The translations under genes were made by a program, and so were the position numbers. Below, in pieces: positions 45,459 to 56,480 of a stretch of DNA of 64,000 nt. The notes beneath the pieces were generated by a model that was not told the origin of the DNA, did not search any database, and saw only the letters and a list, made by a program, of their open reading frames with translations. The stretch covers positions 2,285,263 through 2,349,262 of the forward strand of contig OY752148.1 of the NCBI GenBank assembly GCA_963573315.1. The letters are read 5' to 3'. This DNA is from Entomortierella parvispora (Eukaryota > Mortierellomycota > Mortierellomycetes > Mortierellales > Mortierellaceae). Each line of letters opens with the position of its first letter. The stretch's first letter is position 1.

Positions 45459-46097
45459 TCAGACTGTCAGAAAAATACAGCAGAAGCAGATACAAGGACA
45501 GAGCTCTGCCATCTCCTTGAACGTGGATCGACATTCTCCTCCCCTCCTGTCATCATCATCATCATCATCATCATCGAGATGTCTCATTTTATTCCTCCCC
45601 GTGGCTTCGGGGTTGAACTGTCCAGATTGTTGTAGGTAATCATCTTCTTGAGTTCGTCTACTGCCAACGGCTCCAGGCGATATCCTGTCATAGCGGCGGT
45701 GGTCGCGAAGAGGGTCCTCATACTCAAACTGCCCTGGTGCCTGCGTCTCTTGATGCACATCGACATAGTATGGATTTGGCCCTCCTCGGTCAATCTGAGC
45801 GCCACCAGGTGCACCATACCCATAGAAAGGAGACTGCATTGATGGGGGAGGACGAGTGACGTACACAGGGGGGTTTGATGGATCCTGAGATTCAGAATGT
45901 GGCCCTTGGTGTTGGAAGTTTGGTGACAGAGACGCTGGCGCTGTGCCAGGAGACGTTAACTGGTAATCGGCTGGATGTCCGTCCTGTGATGATGACCGTT
46001 GGTCATATTGTCGCCAGCTGGTTCTGTCGAGCGGGCGGTCCTGAGAGTTGTCTCTCTGGCGGTCGTCTATGGGTCTTGACGAGGTTGAGGGGAACAT
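45459..46097 (-). CDS. Hypothetical Pro/Tyr/Asp-rich protein with a Cys-rich C-terminal tail
   Basis: Minus-strand frame of 212 residues from ATG at 46097 (MFPSTSSRPIDDRQRD). I recognise no family. Residues 1-150 are polar and proline-rich with a central PFYGYGAPGGAQIDRGG segment. A run of nine Asp codons (residues about 180-188, a GAT microsatellite at 45550-45575) follows. The protein ends ELCPCICFCCIFLTV, where five Cys alternate with hydrophobic residues. Such tails are typical substrates for palmitoylation and would tether the protein to a membrane (inference). The reading frame extends a few codons upstream, and TCTTCACAG just before the ATG could be a 3' splice site, so an upstream exon is possible. 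Confidence 0.5.
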   Translation of the reverse strand: MFPSTSSRPIDDRQRDNSQDRPLDRTSWRQYDQRSSSQDGHPADYQLTSPGTAPASLSPNFQHQGPHSESQDPSNPPVYVTRPPPSMQSPFYGYGAPGGAQIDRGGPNPYYVDVHQETQAPGQFEYEDPLRDHRRYDRISPGAVGSRRTQEDDYLQQSGQFNPEATGRNKMRHLDDDDDDDDDRRGGECRSTFKEMAELCPCICFCCIFLTV

Positions 46098-46871
46098 TGG
46101 TGCTGTGAAGAGACAAGAAACGAAACGAGGGCGAGGATGCAATCAAAATAAATGGCGTTGGGTTGTTGTTTATTGCAATTTGCGGGACTGTGTTACAAAC
46201 AAAGAGGGCGAGAGAGAAAGGCAGGCGGGCGTAAAGAATTGCATGCATGTTCATCCTGTTGGTTCTTACAATAATGCCGCGCCACAGATTGAGGTCGACG
46301 GAATGACTGGATGACAGGACAACAGAATGATTTCACTGAAGCAGGAGGAGACAAACAGGGCAAGGAAGATGCGGCCGGCCGATTTCCCGGCAAAACGACG
46401 CCAGGAACGGAATGGGCTGTCTGTGGCCTGACTTGCGGCGGAAAATGGTTCCATAACGTGCTCTCCCTTGTGTACAGTCACGGTATAGTGTATTGAAATT
46501 ATAGAGGTCAATATGAATATTTCCATTCAGTAGAGGGCTGAAACGCTGCGAATGGCTGAGATGGGCCAGAGTCGGAAAAAGTGTCCGGAAAACGGAAGCA
46601 ACAAAAATACCCGCATGTATTGGCCAAGTCCCACATTGACCTTTGCTGAATGCCAGCATGCCAGCATGCAGCCAGGCACCCATGCGATTGTAGACACATG
46701 TTCATCTGTTCATACTCACACACTTTCATAGTACCAGCGCACATTACATCATCATATATATATCACCTTCATGTTCCCTCCCTCCCCTCTCATCTCATCT
46801 CATCTCATCTCATCTCTCTTGTTGATGTCAGTTCTCTTTAATTCCAGTAAAAGCTAGACTAAAATAAACCT
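46098..46871. other. Intergenic region
   Basis: 774 nt between the hypothetical gene and the 3' end of the Crypton-type gene. It contains a CATCT/CTCATCTCAT tandem run near 46788-46820 and no supported gene. Confidence 0.5.
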
Positions 46872-49800
46872 TCATATTCGGGATGTGCGCGTCGCTCCTT
46901 GCTTCACACAATATTTGTGGAGCTCATTGCAGCTCAAGTGTAGGCTATCAAGACCGTTCATTGCTTCCTCCAGTGCCCTGTTCTGATCAATTTCTTGGTT
47001 CTCAGCCCGAGCTTGCTTGGCTCGGAACTCAATCTCCTCGATGATTCGCAGTCTGTTGTTGAGGGCCTTCCGAGTCTTTTCTACTACCTTTGCGGATTTA
47101 CCGTTCTTCTTTCTATACTCATCCTGGAACGCGTTATACCTCTGGCGCTCATCAAATATCTGCCTTGTATTTGCAGGCCTTTGCAAGAAACCAAAGGCTG
47201 ATCCTGATTCTTCCGATGTGGCGCCTTCTGAAGTATCTGAAGTAGATGCATTGGCCATAACGGGTTGCACTGTTGACGTGCGAGGTGCCGCTGTCAGAGC
47301 AAGCGGCTCGGGTGTGTTCCAAGGAAAAGTCGGTCGAGTTGGCGCTATCGACGTTGGCTGACTGGCTGCCATGAGCGGTCTAAACGGGGCTTCTGGTTGC
47401 GCGGGCAGTATGGGTGGTAATGGAGATACGGGTCCTAACCATGGCACTCGTGCTGTCGACTGGTAGATTGTCGTATGATGCTGATATTGCTCGCCAATGG
47501 CGTATGGTGGATATAGGACACTAGGCGGAGCACCCGCTGCGCCGAGTGAGGGACCGCCTTGCTGAAAGGGATGGCCGCCTTGTACCCATAAAAACAGCTC
47601 CTGCAATGATTGCTTCACCGTATTCAGTTCGGTCGCCACATAACGGCGAAATGCCTCCTCCTGACCAGGCTGTTGCTGGACTTGAAGATCGGTCGGTCCG
47701 TGCTGTCCAACCTGAAGCTGCTGGACTTGAAGACCAACTCCTTGAATTTGCTCCAAAAGATGCTGATATTGACTTGATTGTTGCTGACTCTGACTCGCAA
47801 CAGCATTGGCCACGATCGGGGGGAGGTCAACAGGCAAGATCAAATCACCTTGATCTAATACTGGTGCCAATTCATTTTGGAATCGAAGGAAGAGCTCTGA
47901 TTTGAATATGTCATGCTCCAAAAGCGGCGATTTCACGTTCCTGTACGTGTGTAAATAGACAACTGCATCCTGGAGAAGGACCCGTCGCAGGCGAAGAAGG
48001 AGTTTGAAAAACCGCTTTTTGTTCATGGCAAAGTGCGCTTCGTGCACGGGACGCTTGCCTGACTCAGGTTCTGGTGGGTCCAAAGGCGCGATATCTTCGA
48101 GCTGCGTGGGTTGATCCCCATCCTTCTCATTCATCTCATCTAGACAATCCTGTCTCCATTTCATATTGGCTTCCGATCCTGGCTCGCCAAAGGCAGTCTC
48201 GATGAATGGGAATATCATTTCCTGAAGCTCAATTGGGGGCGCCTTTTCATTCCTTTGCAAGTGAAATGGTTTTCCCTCCTTAAAGCCAGCCATCCCAAAC
48301 GCGAACTGAATCGGTACGTTGGACAGGTAGTGTTGATCCATGCGACCACTGCCACGCACCCATCGACCCCCAAGTTTGATGTCCTCAGGTCGAACGCCAA
48401 GCCTCTGCGCCTCTACAGCGCCACTGTGCCGGCTAGCATGTGTGATTTGGGCACACTCCAGCTGCTGTGCCTCGAACGTCTTTAACGTTGTTTCGCGAGA
48501 AGCTGCATATGATAGTGGGATCAATCGACTTGACGGTGTCCCCTTTTTTCCTAGCAAGACTTTAGTCGATGGAAAATCTGGATCATTGACGTCTGGAGGA
48601 GGCTCTTCCTTGTTCTAAGCAGATTCAATTAATGCAAATATTATTGTCAGTCAGCAAGTCAGCACCTGAGAAACAAAATTGTAAAGCAATATCGATACTT
48701 ACATGAAAGCGATCAAACATATAAAACGCAAAAGCCCCAATACTGCAGCGGCGAACATCGTGGTGCCTTAGAGCGCATCCATACTGAGTGTGGCCGGACT
48801 TGTTGGTCTTCCCACGATGCATTGCACAAACGAGTGCAGAAACCGACTGTGATCCTCCTTGTCGGTTCTCAATCTGCATCATAAAGCAGTCCGCAAGGTT
48901 CAAATGTACCAAGTCTTCGTTGCGGAGAAGCATGCTGTGTCGAATTGCCAGGGCCAGGTGTTCTCTGGTCCAAGGTGACAAGATTGCAATGGGTCGGGCC
49001 CAGGTGTAAAGTAGACATTGGATGTGCTGAGTAGTTGTATAAGCCCTTCGAATCTCGCACTCGGCCGATAGGTCCTTGTGATTCGTAAGGATACCACACA
49101 CCAGGTCATTGGTGTACTTCTCCACAGCATTGCGAATGAGAGTTGATCTTCTGATGTCCGGTTCTGTGTTAGGACGAACTTGGCGTTTGCCCTGCCGTTG
49201 TTGGACATAACAGAGCGCTTTTACCACGTTTTCCATAGTTTGGTGGCCGCAAGGTACATCCAGTGCTCTTCTCCCTTTCTTGTCCGGCTCGACAGTCCTC
49301 AAGACTAAATGAATATCAGACAAGATGAAATAAGGGTTTGAATTCTGTTGGGTGAGCCACAAATGCGCAAAGGATCGTATGACTGAAAAATACCTTCGCC
49401 CAAGGTTGGTGCGTGGCCCTTTGTATTGGCTGATTTGAACATAAAAGGTGTATGAACGTCCCTGCTTTGGCCCTCATGAAAATACTTCTTGGTGGTTGAC
49501 TTGAACATGACTTCCATCAGAAATCGCAACACTTTCACTTCAGTAACGTCATAGCGGTGTATCTTGCCATGCAAGTCGCCGATTGCCATGTCTCTGCAGA
49601 ACTTCTAAAAAATAGGAAAGTCAAATTCAGTTTCTGACAATGGTGCATTCTCTGTGATCCAGGACGTATCCTTACCACAAACTTTTTCATGTGTGATTTG
49701 TACTGGAGCTTGCTGTTCTGGCTGAGCTGTGAGGTTTGTAGGTCCAATGCCTCCCGCATGATCTGTTCATCTGTTGATCGAGATGTATCGGCGTCATTAT

Positions 49801-50379
49801 TGGCTATGACCTCTTCTTCCAGGTAAAGATCTGGCGGGGCTATTAGATACCGCAAAACAGCTTCAAAAGAAACTAGAGGAAGGGAAGGTGTTCCATTCAA
49901 TATATGACCGTATGATGGTATCAGCTTTCAATTTGTTTGCTTGCATGTTGACATACCATAACGCTTGGTCATGTCTTCGTCAACATCCATATTGGCGTTT
50001 TCTGCTTGTGTCTGAATTGAAAGTCGTCTCGTCGTGGAACCATTGATCGAAACGCAGATTGATTCATCATCAGAGTCCGAGTCTTCATCGGAATCGGTAC
50101 AATCAACTTCGCCATCGAATGGTTCGCTGGACATATCCAAAAGAGCTGGATTATTCTCAATTGCTATGTTAAAGCATCGAGCGGCGAATGAGATGCGAAT
50201 GAATGAAGGGATCGGAAGCGAGATTTGGTCGTCTGTGCCCATGTACCTTTACGATCAACTTTGGTCGTCTTCCTCACCCGCTTTTTCGGCGGTTGTTTCT
50301 CCGCCGACTGAGGATTTGGGTTGTCTTTTCTGGTTTTCTTGGTTGCATTTCCTGAGATAAAAGCAGTGAGCGAGGACAT
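46872..50379 (-). CDS. Crypton-type tyrosine recombinase (Ndc10/GCR1-like architecture)
   Basis: Six exons in minus order, 50379-50247, 50163-49957, 49872-49676, 49604-49394, 49304-48703 and 48614-46872, keep frame and give 1030 residues. A basic, acidic-patched N-terminus (KKTRKDN, DSDEDSDSDDES) leads to a core-binding region (SKLQYKSHMKKF, AIGDLHGKI). The catalytic region holds candidate tyrosine-recombinase residues: Arg in HSMLLRNEDLVHL (about 376), His and Arg in THASRHSGAVEAQRLG (about 506-512), and Tyr in RMDQHYLSN (about 544). This R...HxxR...Y order is that of Crypton transposases and of the related, inactive yeast Ndc10. A Gln-rich coiled region and a C-terminal Arg/Glu helix (EEIEFRAKQARAENQE) follow, resembling the GCR1_C tail found with Cryptons. 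No disruption is seen, so the gene may be active or domesticated. A DNA-binding nuclear role is inferred. Confidence 0.78.
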
Positions 50380-51615
50380 AGGACTGAGTTGACACCGTCT
50401 GGCAAACCGTCTGGCAAGCTTCGGCAAGGGCGGAGGGGGATTAATGAATGAGCAAGCAATTGGGCAATCAGAATGAATGGGCTGAATGAACAATCCAGGG
50501 GCAAAAGTCTGTGAACTCGAGATGCGTACGACGGAAAGAGTGAGAGAACGGGGAGAGAAAGTATGCGCGAGTGAGTGTGGAGGGGGGGGGGGGGGGGGGG
50601 GAAAGACAAGAGAGATAGAGGGAGAAAGCAGGAGAGAGAGAGAAGGAGAGGGAGAGAGGACAAGAGAAAGTGGTGAAGGAGAAATGGCGCGTCAAGTCCA
50701 TGCCCGAGGCACGCGGAACGTGGTGAAACAGGGGGGGTGGTCTCACGCCGTGGGGTTGGTACATGTGGGATCGTCGCGCATGTACCGTCACATCCACTGG
50801 AAAAAACACACTGTACTGCGAATACATTGATATCACGTGTAGGAAAAATTCCATGGAAATTTTGGAAGCACCCCAAGATACAGTAGCCACTCCCTCCAAA
50901 TTATTCGACTAATTTTGTCGCTCTCCCAACACTTTTGATTGCGTGCTGATGTCTGCATCCTCACCGTCTCCATTTCTCTTTCTCACCATCAGTCAAGTCC
51001 GTAAGCGCCATTGCAGGTCAATGTTGGTAGTGGAGGAAGGACAAGCGGAGTCTCCAGATAAACGCTCTGGTACCTGATTATAGTCATGTATCACAAAGAC
51101 CGAGGTTATGACTAGCGCGGCCCTTACAACTCGACATTCCCAAGATGCCCGACTATCTATCACAGTTCCCTGCGACATCTTGCCGAAAAGCGTGCCTTGA
51201 CGCTACCTGTTTTCTCTATCATCCGCCAACGAGCAGGTTATTATTGTAGATCATATTCAGCAACACTTTTATGAGAACGCTGTTTTGGGTCTACAGGTTT
51301 ATTAGAAAATGTGGAACAATGGTTGAGTCCATATTGAGGAAGAGTCAAAGTAGCTGCAGCGTAGGTGCTTTGTTTGCCATGCCTATCCGCCTATTTCTGT
51401 TTCCAAACCAAGGTCTCGTCATTACAATAAACGTCATATCCTAAGGATCACCAAAGCTTGGTCGTCGTAACAGAGATCAAGAGGGATGTACACCGCTGTT
51501 CCCGCCGCGAGGCAACGCTAGCAACGAACTCTCTGCAGAGCTTTGTACACATTATTGTTGGTAAGGTATACGTCGTTTATTGCAAGCTAAAATGGTCACG
51601 AAGTTCCCAACGTTA
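50380..51615. other. Region between the Crypton-type and Crinkler-type genes
   Basis: 1236 nt. The 5' flank of the Crypton gene contains a run of 20 G (50582-50601) and GAGA-rich sequence to about 50670. The right part, 50900-51600, has no open frame with recognisable content. Element ends might lie here but I could not define them. Confidence 0.5.
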
Positions 51616-54600
51616 TCAGATCCTAGCACGCTTACCACGCTCCAGACCCTCAATCATTTCAGTCCCAAGGCGCTTGACCTGCTCCAACACTGTCACATAT
51701 TCCGCTGCAAAAAGTCCCCGAATATTCCTGTCGTCGATCGTAAGAGCGATTTCAACGACATCGTCCCCATGGTTCATCGTGAGGGGTTCATCCATGAAAT
51801 ACTTGGTAATTTCAGCCGGGTACGACACAATGAGACTGATGTAGTGTTTGTGCGGCTTGCAATATTGGCTGATGTCGATCCCATGATTGTTGATCTTGGT
51901 AGGTTGAACTGTCCCACGGGCTTTCTCTGCGTCGGAACGCCAAAGATTTGTACAGAGCTTCAACTGAACAAACACGGGGCACACGATATCTGGAATACCT
52001 GTACTTGGATCAGAAAACCGAACAACAAAAGCGATATCAGGGCCAGATTCACGAGCCTTTGGGAAGAAAAACGGTGGCACAGGGTCGCCATTGTGCTCAG
52101 AATTGTGATAGAAATGGGCGTCCAGGAACTGTCGCATATTCATGACTTCGTGTCGGGTGGATTGCATGACGGATCCATGTCCAATGATCTCAGCTCTGCG
52201 TAGAAACATCTCATGTGGTGGACCCGCGCCGTTGAACAGATCCTTTGACACGATTTTGCCATGAAATATCCCCTCTAGGTTTGTTGGTACCACGGTTTCC
52301 CAGTATTTCCCACGGACAGCCTCGTCGGAGCACGTTGCCAGTAAATCACGTTTGTGCTGAAAGTATCCTGGATCTGTCTTCTGGAAGAAATTGTCGGCCG
52401 CCTTGAACGCGAATGGCTCATCGATCACTGTGTAGCGCTCTCCCTTGTGTCCTCGTATCCGGCCAAACGCGACCTCCACCAACTCTGGGAGCTCTCCTTT
52501 ATACGACATAAATCCACCTTGCGTAATAAAGGCGACTGTTGCAAACTTTAGCGTAGCCCTGACACCCTGGAATCGGGAAAATGTCGTCGGATCGGCTTCG
52601 ACTTGTGTCAGTACGCGCTGGAGTTCGGAGCAGAGGTTACCGTGGAAGAGTTCCTTGTCAACGGCGTTGTTGGGAATATCTGCTGTCGTAAGTCGGAACA
52701 TAAAGTCATCCACGCGCTTCTCCCACGTTGTCAGATCGTTCGTCACGATCATATCCTCGATAATTGATACAATAGGTCGGAATCGACCACGAAATTCACG
52801 AAAGAGCCTACTGATCACAACATCTGGGAATAAACTGGCAAGCCGAACTCTTGCCTCCACATCTAATGCCTGGCCCAGTCGCTCGATATAAGATGAAACC
52901 GATTCCTTGTCCGTCCATCCTGGAAAGTCGACAACCATGCTAGCGTCTTTCGCGGCTTGAAACTCATCGGTCGAGAGTTTGGCTCCTGATGAAGAGCCAG
53001 CAGCCCATTCCAGCTCATAGTAACTCAACCCTGTACCACAAGGCATGACACAGACCTTTGTCTCATCGCTAGATACTCGCCTGAATGCGTGAAGTATTGG
53101 GGCTAAAATGGGTCGCGCGGTGCTGCGGTCGCTGTCCAGAAACGCTCCATCTTTGAGTCGACCCAATACTTGCGCTTCGTCTAATACCAAGAGAAACTTG
53201 AAAGGCGCTGCAGTTGAGGAGGCGACCCGAGCGGCAAGTTGATCCTGAACTTTTTTGTATAAATGCTGTACAAGATACTGAATGTCGACACTTGACACCT
53301 CGTGCCTGTGGAAATACTCTGCGATGTCCTTGAAAAGTGCCTCAAATACATCCTCCTGGAAAGCCGGTGTGGCAGCTTGCAGAAGCATCCACCTCTTGCA
53401 AGTGAATGAAGTTTTGCTCTCAGGGATACCCAAACAGTAGTCGAGGATCAGCAGTCGTGAATACAGAAGGCCGAAAGTGAGGTATCGCACTTTATCCGTG
53501 TTCTGCTCCGTGTTTGGTGACAGATAGATGCTCGCGTGGTCCGACAGTGCCTTAACAATGGCGCGCATGTCATTTGGTCCAAGATCCTTCTCGCCAGCAT
53601 TGAAGTAAAGACCCCATGTTTTTGAGAGCAGTTCCAAAGCAGTTCGTGTTTTGCCGCAGCCACTAGACATTGGTTGATATATGAATCCTGAGAGTTAATA
53701 AGCCTGCTTCGTAATAGACATTATGATATTTTACACCATGACGGATATCGAACCTGACACCAAAGAGGGGCAGATGACGGACCCGTGGATACTTGGTCAG
53801 AATATCATCTGCGCTGCTGGTGATTGTGTTGGAATGTTCAGAGTCTGGCAAGTCGAAAAATAACAGCGTCGGAGCCTCTCGAATTATCACCTGGCCTCGC
53901 TTCCCAACTCTTGGTAATCCTGGCACTCCGCCTCCTGTTACTGGAATAGTGTGTCTGCCCTTTACGAATTCGTTAAGAAATATGGCGTGTGTAGAGTCGG
54001 GGGCGAAGAATCCATTCGCTATTGTGGTCAATGCAACTGTTTTAAAGAGGTTAGCAAGGCGGCTGCAGCTAGCCAGATCGTGCGCAATTGACTTACCAGA
54101 CACGTCTGGGTATAAAAGAGGAGAAACGGGGCGGGACCCTGGTGAGAGACAAGATTGTTAGTCGATTTCGTAAATATCTCAAAAAGGTGCTGAAAGCCTT
54201 TGTAAAAACACCAAAAAGACTGATAACTCGTCTGGTGGCAACTTCGACGAAATGTATTCAGCGCTCGCTTCTAAACACTCACCAGAATATGGGATATCAG
54301 AGCGTGGTACTTGAGGTAGAGGGTTGTGGGTAGGGGCAACTTGATGCGGGAATCACAGAAGAGCATGTGAATGTTAGAGAAGCGAGAGGGTGACATGTCT
54401 TCACAGCAAAAGAAAGAGCGTGGCGATTACCTGGGGGCGGACGCTGAACAAAGACATGGATGAATCCTTTGACAGGGGGCTCGTTGAACTCGTCTGAGAG
54501 TTCTCTCGTAGCCTTTAATTTCGTCCGCTCCCGCGAGGGTATACTGCCGAGAAGAATAGGCGGTCCGTCTTCGTCGGGAATCATTACGCGCCAGAGGACG

Positions 54601-54752
54601 AGGTCTTTTGCAAGGACTTTGTCAGCATCATTGGAGATCTTGGCTTTGATGGCATCCTTGAGGTCGCCGACTGTCATGGCAGACTGAATGTTGACAGGGA
54701 ATGCATTTGATACTGATTCGCCCTCAACGAGACAAAACAGCTTGGCGACCAT
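51616..54752 (-). CDS. Crinkler (CRN)-type protein: ubiquitin-like header, P-loop NTPase, PD-(D/E)XK-like nuclease
   Basis: Five exons in minus order, 54752-54431, 54339-54283, 54138-54097, 54036-53761 and 53687-51616, keep frame, 922 residues, undisrupted. The first exon encodes the Crinkler N-terminal domain (start MVAKLFCLVEGESVSN, then LWRVMIP and IHVFVQRPPP), which in this family is a ubiquitin-like header. A P-loop NTPase follows with Walker A SSGCGKT at about 240-246 and Walker B LLVLDEAQ near 400. Near 782-807 the pair PDIAFVV and VFVQLKL fits the D-x(n)-(E/Q)-x-K signature of the restriction-endonuclease-like domain found at the end of many Crinklers. Family knowledge: in oomycetes and fungi such proteins act as host-directed effectors or in intergenomic conflict, usually in the nucleus. 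No signal peptide is visible. The three small exons sit exactly between header and NTPase, as in modular shuffling. Confidence 0.85.
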
Positions 54753-55310
54753 GAAGAGGATGGATGTGGAAAGGAAGACAAAATCTGAGAAACAGTTAAG
54801 AGATGGGGAAAAGAAAACCGAGAATACAAAGTGAAGGCAGGCAGAAGTAAGAGAGGGAACGTAGAGGAGCTGACCACTGCGATGAAAGGGGAAGATAACA
54901 AAAATGCATGTGCATGTGCATGTGCGAAGAAAGCAAGCTCCGTTATTTCCTAATCTGCGTGGAAATAAAGGGGGAGCACGCCACGCGAGACATGTCCGAT
55001 CCGACCGCGTTCTCATGGTAACGTACTTTCTCTCCCCTGCTCTCACTCCTCTTTCATGCCTCTTCCTTTCCCTTGTCCTCATTCCCATCCTCTTCCTCTT
55101 CCTCTTCCTCGTCCATCTCCTCGTCCTCTTGTCCTTTTTCTTATCATCCTTGTCTTTGACCTCCACAGATCCTCTGTGCCCGCCATTACTCCAGCTGTCA
55201 CCGTTCTTGTTGATTAATCAACTTCTGACGCTCCTTGGCGAGAGAATAACAACACTCTTGGTACTCCATCCGGGCCATGGCCTTTCACTACCGTTCTCAG
55301 TTTTGTAGGC
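54753..55310. other. 5' flank of the Crinkler-type gene
   Basis: 558 nt. TGCATG repeats occur at 54904-54923 and a CTCTTCCTC run at about 55085-55130. Low-complexity frames cross this stretch on both strands; none is supported as a gene. Confidence 0.5.
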
Positions 55311-55745
55311 CAAAGTCGAGAGTCACCTGACACTTACCGTAAGCTCGAGCGAAAAAATGGATCTGAGAATCGGATGTTTTTTCACGGCCATAGGAAAAAT
55401 ATGGGATTGTCGATTTTTTGATCCAGATCGATTCTCCTTGACGAGAAACATTCAACGCACTTCGTCCCACGCGCGTGAGATGACTTTGTACTAGTAGACA
55501 TTGCGCTCCAAAGTCGACGGTCACCTGATACTTAAGGTAACTTCGAGTGCGGGCGAATGATCTGAGAATCGGGCTTTTTTTCACGACCATAGGAAAGATA
55601 AAGGATTTTTGATTTTATTATCCAGATCGATGCTCCTTGACGAGAAACACTCAGCGCACTTGGTCCCATGCGCGTGCGATTACTTTTCACTAGTAGACAT
55701 TGCTGTTCAAAGTCGATGGCCACCTGATAGTTAACGTAAGATTAG
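55311..55745. repeat. Degenerate tandem repeat, unit about 198 bp
   Basis: Two full units (55311-55508 and 55509-55707) and the start of a third (from 55708), each opening with CAAAGTCGA. They share blocks such as GATCTGAGAATCGG, CCATAGGAAA, GATCCAGATCGATTCTC-like sequence, CTTGACGAGAAACA and CTAGTAGACATTG. Divergence looks like roughly one base in six by eye. Confidence 0.85.
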
Positions 55746-56079
55746 TAGAATAGCGCCAGACCAGGTCGGGTCACCCATGTTGCCCAGTCGCAACCCATGC
55801 GATGAAAGAACTTTTGTTCTTCCATCGCAAATGCTGCCTCTACACTCTTTGCTGGCGTCAGGGGTTCTCATCTACACTTCTTCACTAGATCGGTCAAACA
55901 CATGGCTCTTTGAGATTTCGTCATGAGCAGGCGCTTTTCGACAGTTGAAACACAGAGTACCTGGTCCTGCGCGCGGGCGATGACCTGTCGGTAGTTGGCA
56001 TCCCTCTTCAAAGGCTGAATCACTAAACTCTAGAAGAGCGGGTGAAGGATCTGAAGAGCGGTCGAGTTTGAACGAGTTG

Positions 56080-56480
56080 AGTAATAAACACGAATCTTTG
56101 AGATTTTGATCGATGCTCCTCGACGAGAGGAACGCAGTACACTTGGTACCTCAGGCATGCGATGACCTTTTATTATTCAGCATTGCTGTTCAAGGGAAAA
56201 ATACTTGATTTTATGAAAGGATCGAGAGGGATGATGAATCGAGAATCGTGTGGTTTTTCTCGGATAACACGAATCGATGCTCCTGGAGGAGAAACATCCA
56301 ACAAATTTGATCCTACGCGTGTGGGATGACTGTTTCCTAATCGACCTTGCTGTTCAAAGCCCAAGGCCCACCTGGTACTTACTGTAGGATCGAGTGAGGA
56401 TTTGGATCAGAGAATTGGTCAGTTTCTCTCCACCATAACTGAAGATGAAGTATTTTCGATTTCAATCGATGGCAAGAGGT
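56080..56480. repeat. Further decayed copies of the 198-bp repeat
   Basis: The same blocks recur: GATCGATGCTCCTCGACGAG at about 56109, ATCGATGCTCCTGGAGGAGA at about 56273, and GCTGTTCAAAGCCCAAGGCC near 56350 followed by CACCTGGTACTTAC. Order and spacing are partly rearranged, so these are at least two older copies. Confidence 0.65.
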
